A stretch of DNA of 64,000 bases from Nocardioides sp. SYSU D00065 (lineage in GTDB: Bacteria; Actinomycetota; Actinomycetes; Propionibacteriales; Nocardioidaceae). Position numbers and translations under genes: made by a program. A model generated the notes under the pieces. The model did no database searches and had not been told where the DNA came from. It worked only from the letters and a program-made list of their open reading frames with translations. Below are positions 1 to 7,234 of the stretch, piece by piece; the first letter of the stretch is position 1; each line of letters starts with the position of its first letter. Location of the stretch: positions 366,413-430,412 of the forward strand of contig NZ_JAFMSX010000002.1 in NCBI RefSeq assembly GCF_017916425.1, given 5' to 3'.

Positions 1-369
1 GCGCCGGTTGATCGCGACGTAGGCGTCCCACCACTCACGGTGGAACTCCGGCTTGGCCACCACGTCGTGGTAGAGCGGCCACAGCGTGCCGTTGGAGAAG
101 CCCTCGTAGAACTCCTCGACCTCGCGTGCGCTCATCGAGACCGGCACCAGGGAGAGTCCGTTCTCGACGAACGGCTCGAAGTCGCCGTCGTCGGCCGAGC
201 CCGGCCAGCCGATCCACGCTCCGTCGTTGGCCCGGAGCACCGGCTCCAGCGCGGTCACCAGCCCGCCGGGGGACGGTCGCCACGACACCGATCCGTCGTC
301 GGCGTGGACGCGGTCCACGGGCAGTCGGTTGGCCACGATCACGAGGTCTGCCTGCGGGGCTGGGCTCAC
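1..369 (-). CDS. otsA: Trehalose-6-phosphate synthase, N-terminal part (runs off left edge)
   Basis: The first 123 codons of a GT20 trehalose-6-phosphate synthase, which joins a nucleotide-activated glucose to glucose-6-phosphate in the cytosol. The translation shows the family N-terminal motif ANRLP (residues 13-17), GGL (35-37, nucleotide-sugar loop) and LWPLYH (96-101). The remaining roughly 350 residues lie outside the window. The GTG at 369 is chosen because the motif spacing from it fits the family and a -10-like TAGGGT (minus strand, 382-377) lies 7 nt upstream, which would give a leaderless mRNA. The phosphatase partner otsB lies 1.1 kb away on the other strand. Family assignment is secure; promoter and start are inference. 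Confidence 0.9.
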   Translation of the reverse strand, partial: MSPAPQADLVIVANRLPVDRVHADDGSVSWRPSPGGLVTALEPVLRANDGAWIGWPGSADDGDFEPFVENGLSLVPVSMSAREVEEFYEGFSNGTLWPLYHDVVAKPEFHREWWDAYVAINRR

Positions 370-482
370 GAGCGCCACCCTAACGACGTGGACCCTGCCG
401 CAGACCACCCCACAGTGTTCCGCGGCGCCCCGGCGCCGGACGACCGGCTGTTCGCCGGTCTGTGTCCAGACGACTCGCCGTG

Positions 483-508
483 GACGAATGACATCGTTGT
501 CGTTCGTC
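483..508. promoter_or_regulatory. Imperfect 26-bp palindrome, candidate repressor operator
   Basis: The arms GACGAAnGACA and TGTCnTTCGTC are symmetric around 495/496, with 22 of 26 positions matching their reverse complement. The core TGACATCGTTGTC differs by one base from the TGACAACGTTGTC-type operators of LacI-family repressors. It covers the -35 box of the promoter at 488-517, so binding would block transcription of the DUF3263 gene. The binding protein is unknown. Confidence 0.5.
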
Positions 509-517
509 GCCTAGACT
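488..517 (+). promoter_or_regulatory. Promoter of the DUF3263 gene
   Basis: ATGACA (488-493), an 18-bp spacer and TAGACT (512-517) match the vegetative sigma consensus well for a high-GC actinobacterium. Start of transcription would be near 524, giving a leader of about 45 nt with AGGAGGA (556-562) before the ATG at 570. The rest of the 370-569 gap holds a small hairpin (442-460) and the weak otsA -10 box. Confidence 0.6.
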
Positions 518-569
518 GACCGGAGTCCACCCGGCCGCGGGTGGAGGTGGGGTCGAGGAGGACAAGGCA

Positions 570-863
570 ATGGACGCAGCCGAGCACATCGCAGCCGAGC
601 GGGAGGCCGCGGCGGGGTTGAGCCAGCGCGACCGCGAGATCCTCGAGTTCGAGCGGCACTGGTGGAAGTACGCCGGCGCCAAGGAGCAGGCCGTCCGCGA
701 CAAGTTCGACATGTCCTCGACCCGCTACTACCAGGTCCTCAACGCGCTCATCGACCGCCCGGAGGCGCTCGAGGCCGACCCGCTCCTGGTGCGCCGCCTG
801 CGTCGGCTCCGCGCCTCCCGCCAGCGTCAGCGCTCCGCGCGACGCCTCGGCTTCGAGATCTGA
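570..863 (+). CDS. DUF3263 domain protein
   Basis: A 97-residue protein of the DUF3263 family, a small conserved actinobacterial family of unknown function. Residues 17-80 carry the conserved core, with LSQRDREILEFERHWWKYAG and a following segment resembling a helix-turn-helix (AVRDKFDMSSTRYYQVLNAL). The C-terminus is very Arg-rich (RRLRRLRASRQRQRSARRLG). Both points suggest nucleic-acid binding, but this is inference. The start is clear: AGGAGGA lies 7 nt before the ATG. It is followed 28 bp later by the LytR_C gene, a neighbourhood that recurs in actinobacteria, so the two are probably co-transcribed. Confidence 0.85.
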   Translation: MDAAEHIAAEREAAAGLSQRDREILEFERHWWKYAGAKEQAVRDKFDMSSTRYYQVLNALIDRPEALEADPLLVRRLRRLRASRQRQRSARRLGFEI

Positions 864-891
864 CACCCACTCACGATCGGTCACCTTCCCC

Positions 892-1440
892 ATGACCTTC
901 ACGACCCGCACGACCTCCCACAGGACCACCGGGTCCGCGCGTCGTCACGACGACCGCGGCGTGGCCTTCCCCTCGCCGCTGGTGATGCTCTCGGTCATCG
1001 CAGTCGCGATGGCCGCCGTCACCTTCGTCGCCACGCGCGACCAGGCGCCCACCGAGCGTCGGATCGACACCGCCACCATCGCCAGCGCCGACCGGTCCCC
1101 GAGTGCCGAGCCCGCCCCGAGCGCCACCAGGACGCCCGAGCCCAAGCCGAAGCCCCAGGTCCAGCGCGGCGAGGTCTACGTCGAGGTGTTCAACAACTCC
1201 GGCATCAAGGGGCTGGCCGCCACCACCGCGGCCAAGGCCACCGGCGTCGGCTGGGCCGTGGTGGGCGAGGACAACTGGTACGGCGTCATCCCGACCACGA
1301 CGGTGTACTTCCCGCCGCGGCTCGAGGCTGCCGCCAAGCAGTTGGCGCTCGACCTCGGCATCGAGCGCACCGCTCCTGCCGTCGGGGTGATGAAGCGTGA
1401 CCGGCTCACCGTCATCCTGACCGCCGACGCCCCGCAGTAG
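892..1440 (+). CDS. Membrane-anchored LytR C-terminal domain protein
   Basis: A 182-residue protein with a cytoplasmic Arg/Thr-rich N-terminus, one membrane segment (about residues 26-46) and an extracytoplasmic linker rich in Pro, Ser and Lys. The LytR C-terminal (LytR_C) domain covers about residues 93-178 (EVYVEVFNNSGIKGLA onward). It lacks the LCP phosphotransferase domain of true LytR-CpsA-Psr enzymes, so it is unlikely to ligate glycopolymers itself. A wall-associated accessory or binding role is inferred. No clear Shine-Dalgarno precedes the ATG. It follows the DUF3263 gene closely and is probably translated from the same transcript. Confidence 0.8.
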   Translation: MTFTTRTTSHRTTGSARRHDDRGVAFPSPLVMLSVIAVAMAAVTFVATRDQAPTERRIDTATIASADRSPSAEPAPSATRTPEPKPKPQVQRGEVYVEVFNNSGIKGLAATTAAKATGVGWAVVGEDNWYGVIPTTTVYFPPRLEAAAKQLALDLGIERTAPAVGVMKRDRLTVILTADAPQ

Positions 1441-1506
1441 GCCGACATCGGGAGCGGCCACCCGGCCGGTTCGCCCGCGATCAACCCTGCGTGGTTGGCT
1501 TCAGCC

Positions 1507-2352
1507 ATGGAGTTCACCTCCGACGACGCACGCGCCCACTTCGACGCCGTACGCGACGTCCTCGACGGTGCGGTGGTCGGCCTCGACTTCGACGGCACGC
1601 TGTCGCCGATGGTGGACGACCCCGAGGCGGCCCGGCTGCACCCGGGCGCGCCCGGCGCGATGCTCGAGCTCGCCGAGGCGGTCCGCGCGGTCGCCGTGAT
1701 CACCGGCCGTCCCGCGCGCCAGGCGATCGCGATGGGCGACCTCGACGCGCTCGGCAACGCGATGCTCGACCGCGGCGCCGAGCTCTTCGTCCTCGGGCAG
1801 TACGGCAACGAGCGCTGGTCGGCGACCGAGCAGCGGATCCGGTCACCACGCCCGCCCGCCGGGCTGGCCAGCTTCGAGCGCGAGCTCCCGTCGGTGCTGC
1901 GCAAGGCCGGCGCCGCCGACGCGTACGTCGAGGAGAAGGGTCTCGCGGTGGCCGTGCACACGCGCCGCATGCAGGACCCCGCCGGCGCCCTCCAGCGCCT
2001 GACCGGCCCGCTGTCGGAGCTCGCCGAGCGGCACCACCTCACGCTCGAGCCGGGACGCAACGTCATCGAGGTCCGCTCCGGCCAGATGCACAAGGGTCAC
2101 GCGCTGCGCGCCTTCGTCGCCGAGCAGGAGGCCACCGGGGTCGTCTTCGGCGGCGACGACCTCGGCGACGTGGAGGCGTTCGAGGCGGTGCGGGCGCTGC
2201 GCGCCGACGGCCTGCCCGGCTTGGTCGTGTGCTCCGCCTCCACCGAGCAGCCCAGCCTCGTGGAGCTCGCCGACGTCGTCGTAGACGGCCCGGCCGGGGT
2301 GGTGGAGCTGCTCACCGCCCTGGTCGCACGCGGTCCCGCACCCGCCGGCTGA
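1507..2352 (+). CDS. otsB: Trehalose-6-phosphate phosphatase
   Basis: A 281-residue HAD-superfamily phosphatase that removes phosphate from trehalose-6-phosphate, completing the OtsA-OtsB route to the compatible solute trehalose. Motif I is LDFDGTLSP with nucleophile Asp27 and acid/base Asp29; motif II is AVITGR (63-68); motif III includes KGHAL; motif IV is GGDDLGDVEAF. Length is normal for the short bacterial form. The ATG at 1507 is preferred over the TTG 12 nt upstream, although neither has a good ribosome-binding site. The last 41 bp overlap tail-to-tail with the membrane protein gene on the other strand. Confidence 0.9.
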   Translation: MEFTSDDARAHFDAVRDVLDGAVVGLDFDGTLSPMVDDPEAARLHPGAPGAMLELAEAVRAVAVITGRPARQAIAMGDLDALGNAMLDRGAELFVLGQYGNERWSATEQRIRSPRPPAGLASFERELPSVLRKAGAADAYVEEKGLAVAVHTRRMQDPAGALQRLTGPLSELAERHHLTLEPGRNVIEVRSGQMHKGHALRAFVAEQEATGVVFGGDDLGDVEAFEAVRALRADGLPGLVVCSASTEQPSLVELADVVVDGPAGVVELLTALVARGPAPAG

Positions 2353-3886
2353 CCGCCGGCGCGAGGACGGCTGCCGTCGCTGCGGCCAGCACCAGGAAGT
2401 AGGGCAGGTAGAGGTAGACGTAGCGCGAGCGGGCCTCGAAGAGCAGCAGGAACGCGGCCAGCATCAGCAGGCTCAGCCGCGCCATCGTCGGCACCGCCTG
2501 GAGCTGGGTTCCACGACGCGGAAGCGCAGCCCCAGCGACCAGCAGCAGCACGAGCAACCAGGTCCCCTGCCACAGGGAGAAGGTGGCGCCGTAACGGTCG
2601 CCGTGGAGCCCGAACCAGCGCTGGACCCGGACGCTCGCCGGATCGGAGACGAGGAACGGGGTCGGCTCCACCGCCATCTGCCCCTCGCTCCAGGCGAAGA
2701 AGGAGCCGTCGCCCAGCGTCCACGCGGCCTTGCGCTCCAGGAACCGGGCATATCCGAGCGGCCCCATGTCGGCCACGCGCTGCCCGAAACGCTCGAGATT
2801 GGCCCGGGTGCGGTCCTCGAGGGGGGTGGCACGGCTCTCGGCGGCGTCCTCCTCGCGGTAGGCCCCGAAGTAGTCGTTGTGCACCCCGGGGCCCTGCTGG
2901 GCGCCCATCTTGAGGAAGTGGGTGACATCGAGCCTCTGCTCGGCGGCGCCGGCCGCCGGCTCCATGCCCTGCCAGGCCACGAGCTGGCCGGCCAGCAGCG
3001 CGCCGGCGACGACGCCGCCCACCACCGCTGCGCCGGACGCGACGAGGACCCGCCACGAGCGACGCCATGCGCGCGCGCCGAGGACGAGGGCCACGACCAC
3101 GGCCGCCGCGGAGGCGAAGACGGCGGTCGGCTTGAGGGCGTAGCCGACGTAGGTCGCCGCACCCATGGCCGCCCACAGGGCTGCCCGGGCCGCGGTGCCG
3201 CGCCGGTCCCGCTCGAGGCTGAACAGGTAGAGCACCAGCGCCGGGAACGGCATCGTCAGCGTGTCGGAGTACGGCACGGCGCTCCACGGGGACAGCCCCA
3301 CGAACACCAGGGCCAGGCCCAGGGTGAGGTAGGCGGCCACCGGGCCGCCGAGGCGGCGGGCCGCGAGGTGGGCCAGGGCGACGGCGCCGGTCATGCACAG
3401 CGCCACCAGCACGACGCCTGCCGACCAGAGATCGGGGTGGCCGGTCGCCAGCGCGAGGCCGTACCAGACGTGCAGCACGGCCACGATCAGGGCGTTGTTG
3501 GGGTACGTGGCGACGTACAGCTGCTGGCCGGGATCGTCGGGGAGGCCGAGCGCCATCCGCTCCGCGATGCCCGCGACCATGCTCGCGTCCCAGCCCGGCG
3601 CGACCCGGATCGCCCAGCCGATCTGCAGCTGGAGGACGAAGAGGCCGGCCAGGACGGCCGCCACGAGCAGCCGACGTCGCCACGGACGCGCCTCGAGCCA
3701 GGGCGCGACCCGGGACACCGCCAGCGTGAGGGGCACCAGCGCGACCGCGAGGACCACGAGCACCGCGAGGACCGGGGACGTGTCGTAGCGGTACGCGCCG
3801 TAGAGCGGCGAGAGGACGGTGTGGACGACGACGACGAGCAGCAGCGCACCCAGCACGAGCGCGGTGGCGCGCGCAAGCAGCCTCAT
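2312..3886 (-). CDS. Multi-pass membrane protein, GT-C glycosyltransferase-like
   Basis: A 524-residue integral membrane protein with roughly eleven to thirteen hydrophobic segments spread along the chain and a larger extracytoplasmic loop (about residues 300-420) before the last helices. This is the layout of GT-C fold, lipid-linked sugar transferases (GT39/GT83 type). Acidic residues in the first loop (GWDASMVAGIAERM region) could be the catalytic ones. No family signature is strong enough to name a substrate. The ATG at 3886 overlaps the stop of the GtrA-like gene by 4 bp, so the three genes 5246 to 2312 form one operon. The likely role is transfer of a sugar from a polyprenyl carrier to an envelope acceptor. 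Confidence 0.7.
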   Translation of the reverse strand: MRLLARATALVLGALLLVVVVHTVLSPLYGAYRYDTSPVLAVLVVLAVALVPLTLAVSRVAPWLEARPWRRRLLVAAVLAGLFVLQLQIGWAIRVAPGWDASMVAGIAERMALGLPDDPGQQLYVATYPNNALIVAVLHVWYGLALATGHPDLWSAGVVLVALCMTGAVALAHLAARRLGGPVAAYLTLGLALVFVGLSPWSAVPYSDTLTMPFPALVLYLFSLERDRRGTAARAALWAAMGAATYVGYALKPTAVFASAAAVVVALVLGARAWRRSWRVLVASGAAVVGGVVAGALLAGQLVAWQGMEPAAGAAEQRLDVTHFLKMGAQQGPGVHNDYFGAYREEDAAESRATPLEDRTRANLERFGQRVADMGPLGYARFLERKAAWTLGDGSFFAWSEGQMAVEPTPFLVSDPASVRVQRWFGLHGDRYGATFSLWQGTWLLVLLLVAGAALPRRGTQLQAVPTMARLSLLMLAAFLLLFEARSRYVYLYLPYFLVLAAATAAVLAPAVSRRVRDRVRPGR

Positions 3887-4290
3887 CGGGCCGCCTCGCG
3901 CTCGGCGAACACCACGCGGCCGTACCAGGTGTAGTTCCACACCAGCCCGACCGCGACAGCTGCCACCTTGCCGAGCAGGAGGGCCGGCACAGCCGGAACG
4001 CCCAGCCCACCGAGGACTGCGGCGGCGGCCCAGATGACCAGGGGGTGCAGGACCCACAGCCCGACGAGGGTCACCGCGAGGAAGGGGCCCAGGGTCGAGC
4101 GGACCGAGGCGGTCGAGCGGAACGAGAAGGCGCGGTTGGCCGCGAAGCTGAACGCCATGCCGGCTGAGGTCGACACCGTGTTGGCCAGCAGCAGCCCGCA
4201 TCCGGCGGTGCTCAGCACGGCGAACAGGACGAGGTCGATCGCGGTGTTGACGACGCCCACCAGCGCGAAGCGCGCCGCGGTCGAGCTCAC
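3883..4290 (-). CDS. GtrA-like family membrane protein
   Basis: A 135-residue protein with four predicted membrane helices and the GtrA/DPMS-type pattern: N-terminal RFALVGVVNTAIDLVLF, an Asn/Phe-rich connection (FAANRAFSF) and C-terminal NYTWYGRVVF. GtrA proteins are proposed to flip polyprenyl-phosphate-linked glucose across the membrane. Position between a GT2 polyprenyl-phosphate glycosyltransferase and a GT-C-like protein fits that role exactly. The GTG at 4290 overlaps the upstream TGA by 4 bp; a second GTG 3 nt upstream is the alternative. Confidence 0.85.
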   Translation of the reverse strand: MSSTAARFALVGVVNTAIDLVLFAVLSTAGCGLLLANTVSTSAGMAFSFAANRAFSFRSTASVRSTLGPFLAVTLVGLWVLHPLVIWAAAAVLGGLGVPAVPALLLGKVAAVAVGLVWNYTWYGRVVFAEREAAR

Positions 4291-5246
4291 CACGGGTCGC
4301 CCAGGACTGTGGCGACGCTGTAGAGGGGGCGGTCCTGGACCTCGACGTAGACCCGGCCGAGGTAGCTGCCCAGGATGCCCAGCATGGAGATCTGCACGCC
4401 GCCGATGAGGAAGAGCGTGATGGCGAGGAACGCCCACCCGGGCACGGCGTTCTCGGGATAGGCGAACCGGACCACGACGGCGTACGCGATGCCGATGAGG
4501 CTCAGCAGCGAGAAGACGAGGCCCACGCGGCTGATCAGCTGCAGGGGAGCGGTGGAGAAGCCGAAGATGCCGTCGCCGGCGAGCTTGAGCATCTTGGCGA
4601 GGGGGTAGCCGCTCGTGCCGCCGTGCCGGCGCGCCCGGTCGAAGAGGACGGCCTCCTGGGTGAACCCGACGTGGCTGACCATGCCGCGCAGGAACCGGTT
4701 GTGCTCGCGGTACTTGGTCAGCTCCTCGACGACCCGGCGGTCGAGCAGCCGGAAGTCGCCGGTGTCGCGCGGGATGTCGATGGAGGCTGCCTTCGACAGG
4801 ACCCGGTAGAAGGCGTGCGCGGTGGTGCGCTTGAACCACGAGTCATCGCGCGTGCGGCGCTGCGCGTAGACCACCTCGGCGCCGGCCTCCCATCGCTCGA
4901 CGAGCTCGAGGCTGACCGCCGGCGGGTCCTGCAGGTCGGTGTCCATGATGATGGCCGCGTCCGCGTGGCACGCGTCGAGCGCGGCCGTCACCGCCTTCTG
5001 GTGGCCGAAGTTGCGCGAGAGCCGGAGCACGACGACCCGCGAATCCGCCTCGTGCAGCGCGACGAGGTGCTCGAAGGACCGGTCCTGGGAGCCGTCGTCG
5101 ACGTAGAGGAACTGCAGGTCGTAGCGGTCGCGCAGCGGCTCGGTCGCCTCGACCAGGGCGCGGTGGAACGCCGCGACGCTCTGCTCCTCGTTGTAGACGG
5201 GCAGCAGGTAGGCGATCTTCCTGCGGGCGGCAGGTGGTTCGGTCAT
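4287..5246 (-). CDS. GT2 polyprenyl-phosphate glycosyltransferase (GtrB/DPM1-like)
   Basis: A 319-residue family 2 glycosyltransferase of the GtrB/dolichol-phosphate-mannose synthase type. It would move a sugar from a nucleotide donor to a polyprenyl phosphate on the cytoplasmic face. Visible motifs are LLPVYNEEQSV (14-24), YVDDGSQDRS (48-57) and the metal-binding DTDLQDP (102-108). Two C-terminal membrane helices (about 238-262 and 270-295) are typical of GtrB. It heads the operon with the GtrA-like and GT-C-like genes. It is transcribed away from the thrC riboswitch, with 173 bp between them. Confidence 0.88.
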   Translation of the reverse strand: MTEPPAARRKIAYLLPVYNEEQSVAAFHRALVEATEPLRDRYDLQFLYVDDGSQDRSFEHLVALHEADSRVVVLRLSRNFGHQKAVTAALDACHADAAIIMDTDLQDPPAVSLELVERWEAGAEVVYAQRRTRDDSWFKRTTAHAFYRVLSKAASIDIPRDTGDFRLLDRRVVEELTKYREHNRFLRGMVSHVGFTQEAVLFDRARRHGGTSGYPLAKMLKLAGDGIFGFSTAPLQLISRVGLVFSLLSLIGIAYAVVVRFAYPENAVPGWAFLAITLFLIGGVQISMLGILGSYLGRVYVEVQDRPLYSVATVLGDPW

Positions 5247-5382
5247 GCTCGTCGATCACTCACTCAGGTCGGCCGGGCCCGCGAGCACCGGCAGGCCAGC
5301 AGGGCGCCACGGACCGTACCGCACCGGCGTCGACGAAGCCGAAGCCTCGACCGGCGCGCTTCCGACCACATCGTGGACTCGG

Positions 5383-5412
5383 TGTGCACATCGTGAGACC
5401 GCTGCCTAGGCT
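5383..5412 (+). promoter_or_regulatory. Probable promoter of the SAM riboswitch transcript
   Basis: A -10-like TAGGCT (5407-5412) lies so that transcription would begin near 5418-5420, right at the first strand of the riboswitch. The -35 is weak (TGTGCA, 5383-5388, 18-bp spacer). A direct repeat CACATCGTG occurs at 5367-5375 and 5387-5395, 20 bp apart, just upstream of and overlapping the -35, and may bind an activator. Confidence 0.45.
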
Positions 5413-5417
5413 GAGCG

Positions 5418-5562
5418 TGCTCATCACGAGGGACTGAGGGAACGGCCCGTCGAAGTCCCGGCAACCACCCGTGAGCCTCCTGTCCGGACTCCGTCCGGCA
5501 GTCACGGGAGCAGGTGCCAAATCCGGCCCACGCGAGAGTCGCGGGGACAGATGAGAAGGAGG
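5418..5562 (+). ncRNA. SAM-I (S-box) riboswitch
   Basis: The P1 helix pairs CTCATC (5420-5425) with GATGAG (5550-5555). P2 pairs GGGACT (5430-5435) with AGTCCC and encloses GGCCCGTCGAAG, followed by the conserved GGCAACC. P3 is CCCGTGA with TCACGGG, capped by an inner CCGGAC/GTCCGG helix. The conserved GGTGCCAAATCC lies before P4. These match the SAM-I layout rather than SAM-IV. There is no room for a terminator: the Shine-Dalgarno AAGGAGG (5556-5562) abuts the 3' strand of P1, so SAM binding would most simply block ribosome access. Control would therefore be translational repression at high SAM. Confidence 0.9.
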
Positions 5563-5567
5563 ACTTC

Positions 5568-6839
5568 ATGAGCACCCTGCTGGACGAGACCACCACGCAC
5601 ACCCTGCGCGAGGGCGCCTTCGGCAACGCCCGCGCCCTGGCCTGCCGCGAGTGCGGCCACGAGGTCGAGCTCGGGCCGTCGTACGCCTGTCCGGAGTGCT
5701 TCGGGCCGCTCGAGGTGGCCTACGAGTTCCCGGCCGTGACCCGCGAGGAGATCGCGGCCGGCCCCGCCAACATCTGGCGCTACAAGGCGCTCCTGCCCGT
5801 TCCGTCGGACATCGAGCAGAGCCCGAACACCGAGCCGGGGTTCACCCGGCTGCTCCAGGCGCGCAACCTCGGCCGCGAGCTGGGCATCGAGAAGCTGTGG
5901 GTGAAGGACGACTCCACCAACCCGACGAACTCCTTCAAGGACCGCGTGGTGGCCTGCGCGCTCAGCGCGGCGCGCGAGCTCGACGCCAAGGTCTTCGCGT
6001 GCCCCTCGACCGGCAACCTGGCCAACGCCGTCGCCGCCGCGGGTGCCCGGGCCGGCATTCCGACCGTCGTGTTCATCCCGAGCGACCTCGAGAAGCCGAA
6101 GCAGGTCAACTCCGCCGTCTACACCGAGCGGCTCGTGGCGGTGGAGGGCAACTACGACGACGTCAACAAGCTCGCCTCCGAGATCGCCGGCGAGGAGGAG
6201 GGGTGGGCGTTCGTCAACGTCAACGTGCGCCCCTTCTACGCCGAGGGATCCAAGACGCTCGGCTACGAGATCGCCGAGCAGCTGGGCTGGCGGCTGCCGG
6301 ATCAGATCGTCATCCCGGTCGCGTCGGGCTCGCAGCTGACCAAGGTCGACAAGGCGTTCCGCGAGCTGATCAGCCTCGGCCTCGTCGAGGACAAGCCCTA
6401 CAAGGTCTTCGGCGCCCAGGCGAGCGGCTGCTCACCGGTCTCGGTGGCCTACAAGGCCGGCACCGACGCGATCCGGCCGGTCAAGCCCGACACCATCGCC
6501 AAGAGCCTGGCCATCGGCAACCCCGCGGACGGGATCTACGTGCTCGACATCTGCCGCCGCTCGGGCGGTGCCGTGGAGGACATCACCGACGACGAGGTGC
6601 GCGAGGGCATCCTGCTGCTCGCGCGCACCGAGGGCATCTTCACCGAGACCGCCGGCGGCACGACCGTGGGCGTGCTGAAGAAGCTCGTCGAGACCGGTCA
6701 GCTCGACCCGTCGCTCGAGACCGTCGTCATCAACACCGGCATGGGCCTCAAGACCCTCGACGCCGTCGCGGACCGCGTCGGGCCCGCCGCCACCATCGCC
6801 CCGTCCTACGACGCGTTCGTCGCGTCCGGCGTCCTCTGA
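5568..6839 (+). CDS. thrC: Threonine-synthase-family PLP enzyme (candidate homocysteine-forming)
   Basis: A 423-residue fold-type II PLP enzyme of the ThrC family, whose known reaction turns O-phosphohomoserine into threonine. The PLP lysine is Lys124 in NPTNSFKDRV. An N-terminal zinc ribbon has Cys26/Cys29 and Cys41/Cys44. A glycine-rich phosphate loop is present (VASGSQ). The ATG at 5568 follows AAGGAGG by 5 nt and the riboswitch directly. Neighbours are a SAM-I riboswitch and a MoaD-like sulfur carrier 13 bp downstream; there is no hom or thrB. This context fits methionine synthesis better than threonine synthesis, so the enzyme may use the same substrate to make homocysteine. Family is certain; the alternative reaction is inference. 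Confidence 0.88.
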   Translation: MSTLLDETTTHTLREGAFGNARALACRECGHEVELGPSYACPECFGPLEVAYEFPAVTREEIAAGPANIWRYKALLPVPSDIEQSPNTEPGFTRLLQARNLGRELGIEKLWVKDDSTNPTNSFKDRVVACALSAARELDAKVFACPSTGNLANAVAAAGARAGIPTVVFIPSDLEKPKQVNSAVYTERLVAVEGNYDDVNKLASEIAGEEEGWAFVNVNVRPFYAEGSKTLGYEIAEQLGWRLPDQIVIPVASGSQLTKVDKAFRELISLGLVEDKPYKVFGAQASGCSPVSVAYKAGTDAIRPVKPDTIAKSLAIGNPADGIYVLDICRRSGGAVEDITDDEVREGILLLARTEGIFTETAGGTTVGVLKKLVETGQLDPSLETVVINTGMGLKTLDAVADRVGPAATIAPSYDAFVASGVL

Positions 6840-6852
6840 GGAGCACCAGCAC

Positions 6853-7128
6853 ATGAGCGTGTCCGTCCGGATCCCCACCATCCTCCGCACCTACACCGGC
6901 GGCGAGTCCGAGGTCACCGCCGAGGGCGACACCCTCGCCGCGGTGCTCGACGACCTCGACTCCCGCTACGCCGGCATCAAGGGCCGCATCCTCGACGAGG
7001 CCGGCAAGCTGCGCCGCTTCGTCAACGTCTACGTCGGCAACGACGACGTGCGCTTCCTCGACGAGCTGGACACCGCCACCCCCGACGGCACCCAAATCTC
7101 GGTGATCCCGGCGGTCGCCGGCGGGTGA
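6853..7128 (+). CDS. MoaD/ThiS-family sulfur carrier protein
   Basis: A 91-residue ubiquitin-like beta-grasp protein ending in the diagnostic Gly-Gly (VIPAVAGG). In this family the C-terminus is adenylated by an E1-like MoeB/MoeZ enzyme and converted to a thiocarboxylate that donates sulfur. The length and the insertion with LRRFVNVYVGNDDVRFL resemble mycobacterial CysO more than molybdopterin MoaD. Its Shine-Dalgarno GAGGAG (6838-6843) overlaps the thrC stop, so the two genes are translationally coupled and share the SAM riboswitch. No moaE, moeB or Mec-type protease is next to it. A role as sulfur donor to the upstream PLP enzyme is inferred. Confidence 0.88.
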   Translation: MSVSVRIPTILRTYTGGESEVTAEGDTLAAVLDDLDSRYAGIKGRILDEAGKLRRFVNVYVGNDDVRFLDELDTATPDGTQISVIPAVAGG

Positions 7129-7234
7129 TCCACGTCTCCTCGCGAGCGCGGCGGCCGGGATCCGGTCGCGCCGTTCGGCAGGGCGACGCCCGGGGTTGCG
7201 GGTGCGTTCACGTCGGTGTGGTTCAACGTGTGCC

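Noticed and set aside
442..460. Hairpin GACCGGC/GCCGGTC as a terminator
   Set aside because: It lies between divergent genes, where no transcript should end; most likely chance GC pairing or a minor leader structure.
5418..5562. SAM-IV riboswitch
   Set aside because: The conserved cores (GGCCCGTCGAAG, GGCAACC, GGTGCCAAATCC) and P1-P4 layout fit SAM-I; the SAM-IV signature sequence around GCCAGCGTCAAG is absent.
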